From Caldifarciminota bacterium (GTDB taxonomy: Bacteria; Hydrothermota; Tepidihabitantia; B3-TA06; JALVRC01), in the NCBI GenBank assembly GCA_027025255.1, contig JALVRC010000118.1, forward strand, positions 21,034 to 34,147: a stretch of 13,114 nucleotides of DNA. Direction: 5' to 3'. Under the pieces are notes generated by a model. That model was given only the letters and a program-made list of their open reading frames with translations. It was not told where the DNA came from and made no database searches. A program made the position numbers and the translations under genes. This document shows, piece after piece, positions 1 to 6,163 of this stretch (positions are counted from its first letter, which is position 1; each line of letters begins with the position of its first letter).

Positions 1-899
1 TTAAATCTTTTATAAAGTAAATATGCGGCTTTTGGTATCATAGCTCCATTATCCTGAGAAAGCGAGGGAGATGGGAACAACACAGGCAAAGAAAAATTCT
101 TCAAAAAGAGCTCTCTTAAATAGTTATTCGCAGAAACACCTCCTACTATTGCTATACCTGAAGGATTGTAAATACCAATAGCCTTTTTTGTTTTGCTCAA
201 AAGTGAACCAAATACGGCTTTTTGAAAACCCATTGCAATGTCTGCATAAGGTATATCAGGATTTTTTTTCAAAAAATTTTTAACCCCTGTTTTTATACCA
301 GAAAAACTAAAATTTAACCCACCAGGATCAGGTTCTTTAAAGAATACTGGTTGTTTAGAGTGTTTTGCCAGATTCTCTAAAGGCCTACCGCCTGGATAAG
401 TAAGATTTAACAATCTTGCAACCTTGTCTATAGCTTCTCCGCAAGCATCATCAACAGTGCGTCCAATAATTTTATATCTAAACGGTTCATAAGCTAAAAT
501 AAGCTCTGTATGCCCACCAGAAACTACAAGATAAAGGAAGGGAAAATTAGTATTCTCAACACTATGAATATGACCTTCTATATGATGAATACCAAGAACA
601 GGCCTATTCAGTACAAAAGACAAACCATATGCAAAAGATATTCCTGAAATCAAAGCCCCCATAAGACCAGGGCCAGCAGTAACTCCTATCAAATCTATAT
701 TGTCTAAAACTTTTCTATCTATTTTTTTAAAAAGTTCTGGGAGTAAAGTAGTATGCGCTCTGGCTGCAAGTTCTGGAACAACACCACCAAAATCTCTATG
801 AACTGCATGGGTCCTTACAAGATTAAATAAAATCTTTCCGTCTTCTACAACACCAACCCCAGTTTCATCACAGGATGTCTCTATACCCAGTACTTTCAA
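1..899 (-). CDS. tsaD: tRNA N6-adenosine threonylcarbamoyltransferase TsaD (partial, C-terminus off the window)
   Basis: TsaD transfers the threonylcarbamoyl group from threonylcarbamoyl-AMP to A37 of tRNAs reading ANN codons, working in the cytoplasm with TsaB and TsaE. I translated 299 codons by hand from a TTG at 899. They show the ASKHA-fold family signatures in order: GIETSCDET near residues 5-13, GVVPELAARAH 39-49, the metal-binding HIEGH 106-110, VSGGHT 126-131, GRTVDDACGEAIDK 146-159, YPGGRPLENLA 168-178, FSFSGIKT 197-204, VGGVSANN 252-259 and SQDNGAM 281-287. A TAA at 3-1 is not in this frame, so the gene continues past the left edge; full-length family members are about 330-340 residues. 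The TTG overlaps the TGA of the YbbR gene (TTGA at 899-896) and follows an AAAGGT ribosome-binding site, suggesting translational coupling. TsaB and TsaE are not in the window. The identification is very secure. Confidence 0.97.
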   Translation of the reverse strand, partial: MKVLGIETSCDETGVGVVEDGKILFNLVRTHAVHRDFGGVVPELAARAHTTLLPELFKKIDRKVLDNIDLIGVTAGPGLMGALISGISFAYGLSFVLNRPVLGIHHIEGHIHSVENTNFPFLYLVVSGGHTELILAYEPFRYKIIGRTVDDACGEAIDKVARLLNLTYPGGRPLENLAKHSKQPVFFKEPDPGGLNFSFSGIKTGVKNFLKKNPDIPYADIAMGFQKAVFGSLLSKTKKAIGIYNPSGIAIVGGVSANNYLRELFLKNFSLPVLFPSPSLSQDNGAMIPKAAYLLYKRF

Positions 900-1825
900 T
901 CTACCTTTATTCTAAAGAGTTCTGGCTTTGAAGATATAAACTTTAAGGGAGGTTTTAATTTAAAAATTGCAGGGACAGTGTATAAACCAGATGTATCAGG
1001 AGTAATTCGCAAAAAACCTTCTATCTCATCCTTTTTTATCCTTACCATAGCAGATTTAGGACCAGATACAATAACATCAGCTTTATTATCTATCAATAAA
1101 AGTTTCCTTTTCCCTTTGTACTCAAGCTTTATAGAAACAGCTTTAAATACAACTGTAGTTTCACTTTCTATTACTACTCTCACTTCTAAACTATCAGGAA
1201 ATACAATAATACTTTTCCCTTCTATACTGTATGAAAGTTTCATTGAAAAAGTATGAGAAGAATCATTAACATTCAAAGGGATTGTGGATATCTGTACAAT
1301 ATTCTTTATATACCTCTCGCTTGCCTTTATCTTTACTGTCCTTGGGTATTTTACATAAGATACAGCAAACCCCTTCTTAGGTATTCCTTCAATCGGTACA
1401 TAAACTGGAACCTCTTTCTCAACAAATTTCCCCACAAAAATCTTCAAGCTCCCTGGATAAATATTCTTCACCGTAACATTTTTAAAAATGTTGTTAATAT
1501 AAACATTCTCTCGGGAAAGTGAAATACTCAATATTTTATCACTGTAAACATAAGATGAAATATCAACCCACGCATATATAGATTTCTTCTTAAGAAGAGT
1601 AAGAATAACATCCATCTTTTTCCCTGCTATAGCAACGTTTACAGAATCAACACTTTTATCACTAACATAAAAATCCTCTGGAACACCTCTTATTTTTAAA
1701 GGCATCTTAAGAACCTGAGGTTTTAGAAGATCCTCTTCCATAACAGCAAGAAACCAAACAATAATAGCTATTATAAAAGAAAGAATCTTTATACCTGCGT
1801 TGTTAAAAATGTTAATCTTCTTCAA
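896..1825 (-). CDS. YbbR-domain (CdaR-like) membrane-anchored protein
   Basis: This 309-residue protein has a short lysine-rich N-terminus, one hydrophobic segment at about residues 11-28 and then an all-beta extracytoplasmic part. The arrangement, the phrase GIKILSFIIAIIVWFLAV and the following PLKIRGVPEDF are typical of YbbR proteins. I see about three YbbR-like repeats (roughly 36-130, 135-218 and 225-308). In Firmicutes the YbbR protein CdaR regulates the diadenylate cyclase CdaA, whose gene usually lies next to it; no cyclase gene is visible here, so a c-di-AMP role is only inferred. The start is a TTG at 1825, with a GGAG about 12 bases upstream. It overlaps the 3' end of the ChaN-like gene by 14 bases, and its stop overlaps the tsaD start. 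It is therefore probably co-translated with both. Family assignment is good; biological role is uncertain. Confidence 0.85.
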   Translation of the reverse strand: MKKINIFNNAGIKILSFIIAIIVWFLAVMEEDLLKPQVLKMPLKIRGVPEDFYVSDKSVDSVNVAIAGKKMDVILTLLKKKSIYAWVDISSYVYSDKILSISLSRENVYINNIFKNVTVKNIYPGSLKIFVGKFVEKEVPVYVPIEGIPKKGFAVSYVKYPRTVKIKASERYIKNIVQISTIPLNVNDSSHTFSMKLSYSIEGKSIIVFPDSLEVRVVIESETTVVFKAVSIKLEYKGKRKLLLIDNKADVIVSGPKSAMVRIKKDEIEGFLRITPDTSGLYTVPAIFKLKPPLKFISSKPELFRIKVD

Positions 1826-2582
1826 TTATTATATAGTCTCCAGATAACATATAGTTATCAATCTTAACAGAGTTAAAACTGATAATAAGCATCTTAATCG
1901 CGTTATTTATTTTTTTAAGCTGATAAGGAATACCTCTATAAAAATCAGAATGAAACTTGCCATTTATCATTAAAACAACGCTTTTCCCATCAACATATCT
2001 ATTAATTGCCTCAGCCATAGCAGCATCCTTTAAAACCTGTGCAGTAAAAAAATACTCCTTATTAAACCCAGGCATTAGATGATCCGAGTGTTCCATAACT
2101 CTGTAGAATGCCTCTCTGTACGCACTATCATTTATATCATAAGATGAAGGGATATATTCTTTATCCTCTTTACCCAGCTCTTTTAAAATATCAGGACCTT
2201 GCCTGGCTACACGATTTGCGATTCTACGTGGAATATTTGCTGCTATTACAGGAATTCTATTCATTTTTGCATAGTCAATCAAAGGTTTATAATCTGTAAA
2301 ATAATTATTCCATGGTCTGGATTTTTCAAGGAATTCTTTCTCATCAATCCTATCTTCAAGAAAGTTCTCAACCACAGGCTGCACGTCTTGTTCAAACATT
2401 TCCAAACATAAAATTAGCCTTTTTTTATGTTCACTCAAGCCTTTGAAAATTTTTAGTTCTAATTCATGGGCTTTTCTTTGATCATGTTCTTCACCAAAAA
2501 AAACTACATCAAAATCCCTTTTAGCTGCATCTATAATATCTTCAAGCTTAATCCTATTCCCTTTTTTGGAAAAGAGAATCAT
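1812..2582 (-). CDS. ChaN-like (DUF399, haem-binding uptake family) protein without signal peptide
   Basis: The 256 residues match the ChaN/DUF399 fold, which is related to the EreA/Tiki superfamily. Near residues 27-33 is VFFGEEH, at 58-62 LCLEM, at 173-190 a stretch ending in FFTAQVLKDAAMA, and at 203-219 a segment with NGKFH and GIP. The candidate metal- or haem-site residues are E31, H33, E61 and H211. Characterised ChaN from Campylobacter is a haem-binding lipoprotein linked to iron uptake. This protein starts MILFSKKGNRIK and shows neither a signal peptide nor a lipobox, so it looks cytoplasmic. The ATG at 2582 is 7 bases after the stop of the barrel-like gene upstream, with only a weak site (TGAAG) before it. 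It sits among envelope genes, but its substrate is unknown. Family call is good; haem binding is not shown by the sequence. Confidence 0.82.
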   Translation of the reverse strand: MILFSKKGNRIKLEDIIDAAKRDFDVVFFGEEHDQRKAHELELKIFKGLSEHKKRLILCLEMFEQDVQPVVENFLEDRIDEKEFLEKSRPWNNYFTDYKPLIDYAKMNRIPVIAANIPRRIANRVARQGPDILKELGKEDKEYIPSSYDINDSAYREAFYRVMEHSDHLMPGFNKEYFFTAQVLKDAAMAEAINRYVDGKSVVLMINGKFHSDFYRGIPYQLKKINNAIKMLIISFNSVKIDNYMLSGDYIIIEED

Positions 2583-2589
2583 ACTTCAA

Positions 2590-3285
2590 TTAAAAACCAA
2601 AACTCATTCCAGCATACAAAGACGGAATAATATTTGGCTCATCATATTTTCCTACTGGAGGAGCATACATTGCAACTCTATAATTTAAAGAAAAACTCAG
2701 AGGAAGTAGAGGGGGAGCGATTCTTGTTCCTAACATTAAATGAATTCCAGGAGCAGCATTCACATGAACCTCAGTTGAAAGGTCAAAATTATTCACTTTT
2801 TTCGTTATTAAGTCTGAAACAAATTTTTCAGATACTACAGGGGAAATAAGTGCTAATTGAGCGCCTGCCCCAAAATGCAGGTGAACAAGACTTACAAGAG
2901 GAGGAAAGGAAATTAAATCCTTTCTTAATGTAACATAGATACCTGCCCTTTTAAAAGGTAATGTATCAGTTTCTCTTTTATAAAACGGGACCTCTGTAGT
3001 AACTGCGTCATAAGAAACAATATAACTTGTTTGTGCATAATCTGCTGTAAATTCTATATCAAAAAGGAAGGGAACGCCAATCTCACCATTTAAGCCTACT
3101 AAAAATGGACCATGTATCGTATCCCTTTTAAAGGATGTAAAAGGAATCCCATCAACATCTGTTGCGCCTAAATCCTTTCCTGGAACGGATACTATATCTG
3201 TTCCGGCAATTACACCTACCTTAATAAGAGCAAAACCTTTAATAAAAAACCCGGCTAAAAAAATTAACGCAGCTATTTTTTTCAT
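2590..3285 (-). CDS. Probable outer-membrane beta-barrel protein (small, unidentified)
   Basis: I do not recognise a named family. The 231-residue product starts with a Sec-type signal peptide (two lysines, then a hydrophobic core at about residues 4-19, FAL near the likely cleavage). The rest alternates short polar turns with amphipathic strands, for example residues 62-92, 113-121, 132-150 and 172-206, and ends in MSFGF with a terminal phenylalanine, the usual C-terminal signal for outer-membrane barrel assembly. There are no cysteines and no enzyme motifs. Its ATG overlaps the TGA of the lipoprotein gene (ATGA at 3285-3282), and a good AAAAGGAG site lies inside that gene's last codons, so the two proteins are probably made together. 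They may function as a lipoprotein/barrel pair, but that is inference. A periplasmic beta protein is the alternative. Confidence 0.7.
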   Translation of the reverse strand: MKKIAALIFLAGFFIKGFALIKVGVIAGTDIVSVPGKDLGATDVDGIPFTSFKRDTIHGPFLVGLNGEIGVPFLFDIEFTADYAQTSYIVSYDAVTTEVPFYKRETDTLPFKRAGIYVTLRKDLISFPPLVSLVHLHFGAGAQLALISPVVSEKFVSDLITKKVNNFDLSTEVHVNAAPGIHLMLGTRIAPPLLPLSFSLNYRVAMYAPPVGKYDEPNIIPSLYAGMSFGF

Positions 3286-4376
3286 TGCTTCTCCTTTTTA
3301 TTTTTAAGATACTTCTTAACCTCTTTATACAAAGAATCTTCTCCAATCGGCTGAAAAATAGAAATTAGATATATCCCGAATGTAGTATCTCTTGTTGACT
3401 GAAATACAATCCAGGCTCCATCATCACTCATATCTGCATTCCAATTTTGACCATGTCTCTGTGTTAGTCTGTAAACTACTTTTCTTTTTAAATCTTGCAT
3501 AAAAATATCAGTTTCAAATTTACCTGTAGAAGCTGAGAAAAGAAGTAGTGTATCATTTACCATCATAGGAGAATATTTGTTATAAGGGGTAAATGTGAGA
3601 AGCTTAAGCCCTTCTCTACCTGTTTTACCCACAGTGGCAATATTTTTAAAGAGTAAGGAATCTGTAATACATGCAATCTTTTTACCGTCCTTTGAGAATA
3701 CTGGCTCTGTTTCATTAGAAATATTATCAGTAAGTCGTGTCTCTTTGCCTGACTTCAAATCATAGAGATAAATTTCTTCATCTCCCTCTGAGACAAGATA
3801 TTTATTAAGAAGAAGCTGATTGGTTATAGGAGAATAATCAAAGTCATCAAGACCTTTTTGTTTAGTTAAAATGTTATGCATAGTTCCATTCTCTGATATA
3901 AATACAATATCCGTTGTTGTATCCCTTGTATTCATCTTATAAAATATAACGCCAGAATCTCCTGCAGATACCGGAGTCCACCCACTAACATCATCACTTT
4001 CAGGAACATATAATCGCTTTAATGTATCACCTGAAATATCTGTCCATGAAATCAATCCTTTCCCTGCATTAATCTCCTGAAAAACCACCCTGTGATGTTT
4101 CCAAAACCTGGGAGATGCAGAAGCTTCCTTTCTAATTCTAACAGGTCTATAAGGCTCTATCCCTACTACATTAGCAATCAATACTCTAATCATTGGATCA
4201 CTAACAAGCATTGGATCTTTTTCATATAGACTCTTAAATAATATAGCCGCCTTATCAATACTGTCCTGCTTAGCAAACTCCACTATCAATTCCGGTGTAA
4301 TATTATTAATTGTATTTTTCTTAATGCACCCTGTAAAAAACAAAAGAACTAAACTTATAGCCAAACTCTTTTTCAT
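3282..4376 (-). CDS. Lipoprotein with TolB/WD40-like beta-propeller repeats
   Basis: The 364-residue product begins MKKSLAISLVLLFFTGC: a signal peptide ending in a lipobox-like FTGC, with C17 as the acylated cysteine. F at -3 is less usual than L, and I at +2 would permit outer-membrane sorting. A short helical part (about 26-70) follows, then beta-propeller-like repeats. The clearest are residues 201-237 (IYLYDLKSG, LTDN, then PVFSKDGKKIACI) and 291-338 (QDLKRKVVYRLTQ, then MSDDGAWIVFQS), both in the TolB/PD40 style. It is not TolB itself: it lacks the TolB N-terminal domain and Pal/TolA neighbours. I prefer ATG 4376 over the TTG one codon earlier, because AGGAGG lies 4 bases before the ATG but only 1 base before the TTG. 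It has its own strong promoter and heads the envelope part of the train. No catalytic role is visible; a binding or assembly role is inferred. Confidence 0.8.
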   Translation of the reverse strand: MKKSLAISLVLLFFTGCIKKNTINNITPELIVEFAKQDSIDKAAILFKSLYEKDPMLVSDPMIRVLIANVVGIEPYRPVRIRKEASASPRFWKHHRVVFQEINAGKGLISWTDISGDTLKRLYVPESDDVSGWTPVSAGDSGVIFYKMNTRDTTTDIVFISENGTMHNILTKQKGLDDFDYSPITNQLLLNKYLVSEGDEEIYLYDLKSGKETRLTDNISNETEPVFSKDGKKIACITDSLLFKNIATVGKTGREGLKLLTFTPYNKYSPMMVNDTLLLFSASTGKFETDIFMQDLKRKVVYRLTQRHGQNWNADMSDDGAWIVFQSTRDTTFGIYLISIFQPIGEDSLYKEVKKYLKNKKEKQ

Positions 4377-4393
4377 CAATCCTCCTTTATATA

Positions 4394-4421
4394 ATTATAT
4401 ACATTTTTAATTCTCTGTCAA
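4394..4421 (-). promoter_or_regulatory. Sigma-70-type promoter for the lipoprotein operon
   Basis: On the minus strand TTGACA (4421-4416) is followed by 16 bases and TATAAT (4399-4394), a perfect match to both consensus hexamers. The expected start near 4387 gives a leader of only about 10 bases, just enough for the AGGAGG site before ATG 4376. The promoter lies in the 53-bp gap after fabD, so the lipoprotein, barrel, ChaN-like, YbbR and tsaD genes can be transcribed independently of def-fabD, although I see no terminator between the two groups. Confidence 0.85.
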
Positions 4422-4429
4422 TAAATAAA

Positions 4430-5299
4430 CTAACTATATTCTTCCATTTCATCAAAGGCAATTAAATCCAGATTAAGGGTCTTTTTTAAAAGGCCCTTTA
4501 AAACTTTTCCTGGACCTACCTCATACCAATAAGAAATCCCAAAATCATTTATATGCTGTAATGTTTCTACCCATTTTACAGGAGAAGTCATCTGCGCTAT
4601 AATATTCTCTTTAATTCTTTCAGGATCTTCCTCAACTTTAGCAGAGACATTCTGAACAACCTTAATTTTAGGCTTATTAAACTCTACTGTGGAGAGAAAC
4701 TCCCTCCATTCCTTTAGAGCATATTTCATCAAAGGCGAATGAAAAGCACCTGAAACCCGCAGAGGAATAACCCTTGCCCTGTTCTGCTTGAGGATTTCCA
4801 TTGCCTTTTGAATACCGTCAATTGTGCCGGAAATTACAGTCTGAGCAGGAGCATTTATATTGGCTACAACCACATCAATATCACTTATCAACTCCTCAAT
4901 TTTCTTAATATCCATTCCAATTATAGCTGCCATGCCTCCCTTCGCCTTCTCTCCTGCCTGAGCCATCAAATCTCCTCTCTTTCTAACTATTTCAAGCCCC
5001 TTCTTAAAAGAAAAAACACCTGCGACACATAGAGCAGAAAACTCTCCAAGACTATGACCTGCAACAATATGCGGAGTAATTTTACCCTTTAAAAGTTCAA
5101 ATGCGGCTATAGAATGAATATAAATAGCAGGCTGAGTTATATTGGTTCTTTTTAGTGCCTCTCTGTCTGTCGAAAACATTACATCCCTTATATCCTTAGC
5201 TTCATCAAAAAATTGTCTTGTTTCTTTGAAACGATCATAGAGCCTTTTACCCATACCAGTATACTGTGAACCCTGACCAGGGAAAAGCAATGCATTCAT
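4430..5299 (-). CDS. fabD: Malonyl-CoA:acyl-carrier-protein transacylase FabD
   Basis: FabD moves malonyl from CoA to acyl carrier protein, supplying the extender unit for cytoplasmic type II fatty acid synthesis. The 289 residues carry the family landmarks: GQGSQ 8-12 near the N-terminus, GHSLGE 81-86 with nucleophile S83, RKRG with R108 for malonate carboxylate binding, AFHSPLM 185-191 with catalytic H187, and QMTSPVKW 236-243. The length is slightly under the usual ~305-315, mostly from a short region between residues 35 and 50; all key residues are present, so it should be active. The ATG overlaps the def stop (ATGA at 5299-5296) and an AAGGAG site lies inside the end of def, implying coupled translation. 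Other fab genes (fabH, fabG, acpP) are not in the window; a plsX-fabHDG-acpP type cluster is absent and the def-fabD pairing is somewhat unusual. Confidence 0.97.
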   Translation of the reverse strand: MNALLFPGQGSQYTGMGKRLYDRFKETRQFFDEAKDIRDVMFSTDREALKRTNITQPAIYIHSIAAFELLKGKITPHIVAGHSLGEFSALCVAGVFSFKKGLEIVRKRGDLMAQAGEKAKGGMAAIIGMDIKKIEELISDIDVVVANINAPAQTVISGTIDGIQKAMEILKQNRARVIPLRVSGAFHSPLMKYALKEWREFLSTVEFNKPKIKVVQNVSAKVEEDPERIKENIIAQMTSPVKWVETLQHINDFGISYWYEVGPGKVLKGLLKKTLNLDLIAFDEMEEYS

Positions 5300-5808
5300 A
5301 CTATCTCCTTTTTCATTTCGTTTAATTCTTCATCTTCTATTTTTTTCAAGGTGTTTCTTATTGCTTCTCTATCTTTTACAGAAATCCTATCAATCATTAA
5401 AATACCATCCAGATGATCAATTTCATGTTGAAAAACCCTTGCATCCAGATCAGAGACCTGAATTCTTACAGGATTTCCATCTATATCAAACCCCTCAAGA
5501 ACGATATGTTTATACCTTAAAATCTCTAAATAAATACCAGGCAGGCTTAAACATCCCTCTTCATCATATTCCTTTTCACTATCTACATAAAGAATTTTCG
5601 GATTTATAAGAGGATAAGGTTGTCTCTCAACAGAACCAATTATAATCCTCTCACTTACACCTACCTGAGGAGCAGCTAATCCAATACCATTATAATCTCC
5701 CATAACGTCAAGCATACTCTTTATAAATTCTTTCTTACCATCGTATGGAGGACTTACCTCACGTGCCTCTTTACGCAGAATCGGATTACCATATCTTATA
5801 ACTCTCAT
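5296..5808 (-). CDS. def: Peptide deformylase
   Basis: This enzyme removes the formyl group from the N-terminal methionine of nascent proteins. The 170-residue product has all three motifs: GIGLAAPQVG 41-50 with Q48, EGCLS 84-88 with metal ligand C86, and QHEIDH 127-132 with ligands H128 and H132 and catalytic E129. Length is typical of the bacterial family. The ATG at 5808 is the natural start, because MRVIRYGNPILR aligns with the usual N-terminus. It is preceded by ATTATCCT, which has no Shine-Dalgarno sequence. The -10 box of a perfect promoter ends only 6 bases upstream, so the message is probably leaderless. def is the first gene of the leftward train and overlaps fabD by 4 bases. The formyltransferase gene fmt, a frequent neighbour, is not next to it here. 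Confidence 0.97.
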   Translation of the reverse strand: MRVIRYGNPILRKEAREVSPPYDGKKEFIKSMLDVMGDYNGIGLAAPQVGVSERIIIGSVERQPYPLINPKILYVDSEKEYDEEGCLSLPGIYLEILRYKHIVLEGFDIDGNPVRIQVSDLDARVFQHEIDHLDGILMIDRISVKDREAIRNTLKKIEDEELNEMKKEIV

Positions 5809-5814
5809 AGGATA

Positions 5815-5842
5815 ATTATAAAGAAAATAGGCATAATGTCAA
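5815..5842 (-). promoter_or_regulatory. Consensus sigma-70-type promoter of def, probably giving a leaderless mRNA
   Basis: Reading the minus strand, TTGACA (5842-5837), a 16-base spacer and TATAAT (5820-5815) are both perfect consensus hexamers. The sequence just upstream (5843-5870) is made of A and T tracts and could act as an UP element. A start 6-7 bases after the -10 box falls at or next to the A of the def ATG (5808), and no ribosome-binding site fits in between. Confidence 0.87.
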
Positions 5843-5856
5843 TAAAAATTTTATAC

Positions 5857-5874
5857 AAAAAATTAGAATTTTTT
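5857..5874. repeat. 18-bp A/T palindrome
   Basis: AAAAAATT (5857-5864) and AATTTTTT (5867-5874) are perfect inverted arms around a 2-base AG centre. It directly abuts the larger palindrome beginning at 5875 and overlaps the A/T-rich block upstream of the def -35 box. Being pure A/T, it may be a bent-DNA or UP-element sequence and not a binding site. Confidence 0.6.
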
Positions 5875-5953
5875 AAACTGTTAGGCTGGTAGAATTTTCT
5901 CCCTCTTGCCTCACGTAAAATAACTGAGAAGCAAGAGAAGGGAGGAACAGTTT
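5875..5953. repeat. Long imperfect palindrome (hairpin-forming, about 79 nt)
   Basis: The outer arms AAACTGTT (5875-5882) and AACAGTTT (5946-5953) are perfect inverse complements. Inside, CTCCC (5899-5903) pairs with GGGAG (5940-5944), TCTTGC (5904-5909) with GCAAGA (5931-5936) and CTCA (5910-5913) with TGAG (5925-5928), leaving 3- and 2-base bulges, an 11-base loop and a one-sided internal loop at 5883-5898. This is about 23 base pairs in all. It could be a remnant of a small repeated palindromic element (MITE or REP type), a small structured RNA, or a regulatory site. No flanking target duplication is evident and no promoter reads into it clearly. Confidence 0.6.
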
Positions 5954-5981
5954 CAGTTCTTAGTTCTCACTTCCCACTTCT
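5954..5981. repeat. Four tandem degenerate heptamers
   Basis: CAGTTCT, TAGTTCT, CACTTCC and CACTTCT follow one another without spacing, consensus YASTTCY. A CAGTTT at 5948-5953, part of the palindrome's right arm, looks like a shortened fifth unit. The run directly follows the long palindrome, so the two may belong to one element. Confidence 0.55.
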
Positions 5982-6025
5982 TTAGTAGGAAAAAGATAAG
6001 AGGGGCGGATTTAAACCACTTTCCC

Positions 6026-6054
6026 AAACCTTAACATTAAGAACATTAAGGTTT
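6026..6054. repeat. 9-bp perfect inverted repeat, possible operator
   Basis: AAACCTTAA (6026-6034) and TTAAGGTTT (6046-6054) are perfect inverted arms separated by 11 bases. The centre also contains a 9-bp direct repeat, AACATTAAG twice (6033-6041 and 6042-6050). It ends 45 bp upstream of the -35 box of the rightward gene, a plausible position for an activator site, but no regulator is known. Confidence 0.45.
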
Positions 6055-6099
6055 AAGTCAGTAATCTTAAAAAATAGTTTTTTGTAAATAAATAAATCC

Positions 6100-6127
6100 T
6101 TGACATTCGCATAAAGCTCCGTAATAT
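6100..6127 (+). promoter_or_regulatory. Promoter of the exported barrel-like protein gene
   Basis: TTGACA (6100-6105) is perfect. With the same 16-base spacer as the other two promoters in this window, the -10 box is TAATAT (6122-6127), 4 of 6 matches. TATTAT at 6125-6130 matches better but needs a 19-base spacer. Transcription would begin around 6134, giving a leader of about 30 bases. Confidence 0.7.
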
Positions 6128-6152
6128 TATAAGAAGCAGTGAAAAGCTAAAA

Positions 6153-6160
6153 AAGGAGGT
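6153..6160 (+). promoter_or_regulatory. Strong Shine-Dalgarno site
   Basis: AAGGAGGT is a near-full anti-16S complement and ends 3 bases before ATG 6164. It fixes the start of the rightward gene and suggests high expression. Confidence 0.85.
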
Positions 6161-6163
6161 ATT

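Larger units (their letters stand above)
5809..6163. other. 355-bp divergent intergenic region
   Basis: This stretch separates def (leftward) from the barrel-like gene (rightward). It contains no convincing reading frame. It holds the def promoter, an 18-bp A/T palindrome, a long imperfect palindrome, a run of heptamers, a 9-bp inverted repeat and the rightward promoter with its ribosome-binding site, each listed separately. The part from about 5982 to 6025 shows nothing I can name. Confidence 0.8.

Noticed and set aside
1..3. TAA on the minus strand at the window edge as the tsaD stop
   Set aside because: The tsaD frame has codons ending at multiples of 3 (5-3, then 2-0), so this TAA is out of frame; the protein also lacks its usual C-terminal tail.
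978..1522. Two plus-strand frames opposite the YbbR gene
   Set aside because: They are antisense to a clear YbbR protein; amino acid composition is that of a complement artefact.
3282..4376. Calling this gene tolB
   Set aside because: It has propeller-like repeats but also a lipobox, no TolB N-terminal domain and no tol-pal neighbours.
4377..4379. TTG as start of the lipoprotein gene
   Set aside because: It would leave one base between AGGAGG and the start; the adjacent ATG at 4376 has a better distance and gives the same signal peptide.
5809..6163. tRNA, riboswitch or CRISPR in the divergent region
   Set aside because: No cloverleaf, no known riboswitch core and no regularly spaced direct repeats with unique spacers were found by eye; the palindrome lies upstream of both promoters, not in a visible leader.
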